Shown: positions 41,365 to 43,500 of the stretch, in pieces
Layout of the letters: each line of letters starts with the position of its first letter
Position numbering within the stretch: position 1 is the first letter of the stretch
Assembly: GCA_963575745.1 (NCBI GenBank)
Contig: CAUYUJ010020709.1
Location: forward strand, 27,501-71,000
Origin: Prorocentrum cordatum
Taxonomy: Eukaryota; Sar; Dinophyceae; Prorocentrales; Prorocentraceae
Reading direction: 5' to 3'
Length of the DNA: 43,500 bases
Translations under genes and position numbers: made by a program
Notes under the pieces: model-generated
Database searches by the model: none
What the model was told of the DNA's origin: nothing
Seen by the model: only the letters and a program-made list of their open reading frames with translations

Positions 41365-42577
41365 TACTCTTAGTTTCCAGCAATTACTTGCTAAGGGAAG
41401 CTCTACGAGTTACTAGCTCTCCAGCGCCCCGGAATTACTCTTAGCTTCCAGCAATAACTTGCTAAGGGAAGCTCTACGAGTTATTGTCCGCCTCGGCCGG
41501 CTGGGCCAACTAGGCGCCGGCGGTAAACCGTCAACCTTTCTTACCGCCGGGGGACTCGTAGAGCTTCCTGACTATATATAATGTTTAAAAAAGTGAAGAG
41601 CACAAACAGTTTTTCAGCCCAAGCGATTTCAGACCTCTCGATGCAACAGCCGAACGCCTCTTGATGCTTCTGGATTGTCTTCTGTACGAGCTCTGTAGCT
41701 CTGCTACAGCCCGAGTTACGTGCGCTAATCAACAGCACCTCTGAAGATAACTGAAACAAAACGAAAGTTTCCTAAACCCAGCTCGAGTATAAGACCGAGT
41801 TCAGGCCCTGCAGCTCCCCTACAACCCGAGTTAAGTACAGAAAACCGCTAATCTTTCAGGATGACTCGAATGATACGAACAGGTTCACCGAGTTCAGGCA
41901 GCAGGCCTAGTTCCGAGCTCTGGCTTCCACAGGCGGACGCGCCTGATGTCTCCAGCAGCACTGTAGCCCCCTACAGCCCGAGTTAAGCTTAGAAAGCGAC
42001 AGTACCTCTTCAGATAATTCGAACAATACAAATAGTTTCGCCATTCTAGCTCGGGCAGCAGGGCGAGTTCAGAGCTCTCGATTCAACAGACGAACGCGCC
42101 TCATGATTCCCAATCGATTTCTGTGACTATGAGCTCTGTAGCTGCCCTACAGCTCGAGTTAAGCACAAAATACCGAGAGCGTCTGTCAAGATCACTCGGA
42201 AAATACGAATAGATTTTCAACCTTGCTCGACTAGCAGATCGAGTCCCTCTGCGTTCATCAGGCGAACGCGCCTGATCATTCCACATCGATTAGCCCTGTA
42301 GCTGTCCTGAAGCTCGAGTTATCTTCAGAAAACCGACAGCGCGTATCAAGATGCTCAAAACGATCCCGCCTGCCTGCTTTTTGGCAGTAAAGATACACGA
42401 ACGAGCTGAGGTCTAGATGGCGAGCGGAAATAGGATCGAATATGATGGGAAAAAATACTAGAGCTCAAACGAATTGTGAAATTTCGAGAACAAAATGTCT
42501 AACCGACTAAAAGTCATCAGAAGGTCCGTCGAGATGTTTCTTGCCAACTAGCTCTCCAGCGCCCCGGAACTGGGAAT
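41365..42577 (+). repeat. R6 pair and A unit 8
   Basis: Two R6 copies (41365-41490), then a head at 41513 preceded by ACTAG in place of ACTGG. Monomers contain deletions (for example around 41805 and 41955). Tail 42375-42555. Confidence 0.9.
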
Positions 42578-42881
42578 CGGCGGTGAACCGTCAACCTGGT
42601 AACCGCCGGAGACCTCGTAGAGCTCTTTTCTTGCACAGCAATCGTCGGAACACATAACGACAGCTTCTGGAAGAAGGAACGAAAAACTCGAAAAACACAC
42701 TGTTTTTCTGTGTTTATCCAACGTCGATTCCTCCAAGTGTTTTGATTGTGAAAGGGCATCTACAGAGCTCATAGTAAGACGCAGAGGTCATCATAGTCGT
42801 CTACAGGTGCGAAAAATCTGCTTTCTCAAAATAAATAGTTAAATATCTTCCGAAAAGTCGCAAACCCACCCGAAGTTATCA
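42578..42881 (+). repeat. G unit with variant head
   Basis: Head GGGAATCGGCGGTGAACCGT then GGTAACCGCC (one G-A mismatch). The body includes AAGTGTTTTGATTGTGAAAG and GCTCATAGTAAGACGCAGAG. Confidence 0.88.
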
Positions 42882-43365
42882 CTGGGCGCCGGCGGTAAAC
42901 CGTCAACCTTGGTTAATGCCGGGGAACTCGTAGAGCTTCCTAGCTCGACAAAAGTTGAGAAAACCGACAGCACCTAGGTGAATAGTATTCGCAGACCTAA
43001 TTCGAGCAGCGAACCGAGTTCCGAGCTCTGGATTCGACAGGCGGACGCGCCTGATGTCGTCAAATCGATTCCTGTGACCACAAGCACAGTAGCTCCTCTC
43101 AGCGTGAGTTAAGTGCAGAAAACCGAGAGCACTTCTCAAAATGACTCTATCAATACGAATAGTTTCGCGATTCTAGATTGGGGAGCAGACCAAGTTGAGA
43201 GCTCTAGATTCGACATACAGACGCAACTGATGATTCTGAATCATTTTCTGTAAATATTAGCTCTGTAGCTTTTTCTACAGCTCGACTTAAATACAGAAAA
43301 CCGAGAGTTGCTGTCAAGATGACTCGAATTATACGAATATGTTTACGGGCCTAACTCAGCTAACT
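42882..43365 (+). repeat. A unit 9, truncated
   Basis: Head with a broken right arm (GGTTAATGCC). Monomers run to about 43365, where a GAGCGTCCAAAACCCGG R4 fragment interrupts. Confidence 0.88.
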
Positions 43366-43500
43366 TGTGAGCGTCCAAAACCCGGATAGCGAAGCCAGGC
43401 GCGGAGCGCGAAGCGCGCCGCACGGGGACCTCTGCCGTGCCGCTTGGAACTGGCGCCGGCGGTGAACCGTCAACCTGGTCACCGCCGGGAACCTCGTAGA
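43366..43500 (+). repeat. R4 fragment and G head cut by the window end
   Basis: AGCGTCCAAAACCCGGATAG, GC-rich sequence with GGCGCGGAGCGCGAAGCGCG, then a G head at 43449 with a paired stem running out of the window. Confidence 0.88.

Noticed and set aside
29837-43365. Calling the 177-bp array a centromere
   Set aside because: Monomer length alone is not evidence. No chromatin or positional data are available.

Overview
The window looks like GC-rich, repeat-dominated nuclear DNA of a eukaryotic protist. It is not bacterial: there are no operons and no ribosome-binding sites. Open frames are mostly translations of microsatellites and minisatellites, and the only recognisable proteins belong to a DIRS-like (tyrosine-recombinase) retroelement. 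A dinoflagellate is my best guess, from the GC content, the mass of short tandem repeats and the decayed DIRS-type element. A haptophyte or another alga cannot be excluded. I found no intact host gene, rRNA, tRNA or CRISPR array. I did not see the dinoflagellate spliced-leader sequence by eye.

Layout. (1) 1-3420: two blocks of a ~90-bp satellite, each ending in a purine tract and a shared tail, alternating with a degenerate CCAAGA/GGCCC minisatellite. (2) 3.5-13.3 kb: scattered small inverted-repeat elements: a CAGGGCTG-ended foldback (3581-3726), two copies of a ~160-bp MITE-like element (4570, 12608), and a 207-bp element with ~45-bp TIRs (13016) that has an inverted truncated copy at 8209. 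This part also holds a nested palindrome (6441-6571), weak frameshifted coding remnants and many microsatellites. (3) 13.3-20.8 kb: pyrimidine minisatellites, a (TACTC)-like pentamer satellite, a ~0.8-1 kb tandem duplication bounded by AAC repeats, and an unassigned minus-strand coding fragment (19512-20179). (4) 20805-21258: a ~450-bp (CTA)n tract. (5) 21333-26345, minus strand: a decayed DIRS-order retroelement. It has an N-terminal (Gag-position) region, reverse transcriptase with YVDD, RNase H and a tyrosine recombinase, followed by split direct repeats B1-A2-B2 of PAT/Ngaro type. The B1/A2 junction is a perfect 8-bp dyad.

(6) 26.3-43.5 kb: a composite satellite made from a few recurring modules. 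The most striking is a ~60-bp head whose hairpin stem exists in an A-T and a G-C version. This head caps two otherwise unrelated bodies: a ~1-kb higher-order array of ~177-bp monomers (A units), and a ~300-bp AT-richer body (G units). The head ends in ACTCGTAGAGCTTCC or ACCTCGTAGAGCTC, and reverse complements of these lie at the far ends of units, so units are bounded like TIR elements. Between them sit ~330-bp GC-rich modules carrying an ACGCGTGC/GCACGCGT palindrome in both orientations, including a 224-bp-arm inverted repeat at 28417-29007.

Taken together the window is a repeat nursery. The retroelement is the only part with a known enzymology. The hairpin-headed array is the best candidate for something undescribed, either a non-autonomous mobile family that became a satellite or a structured chromosomal repeat.
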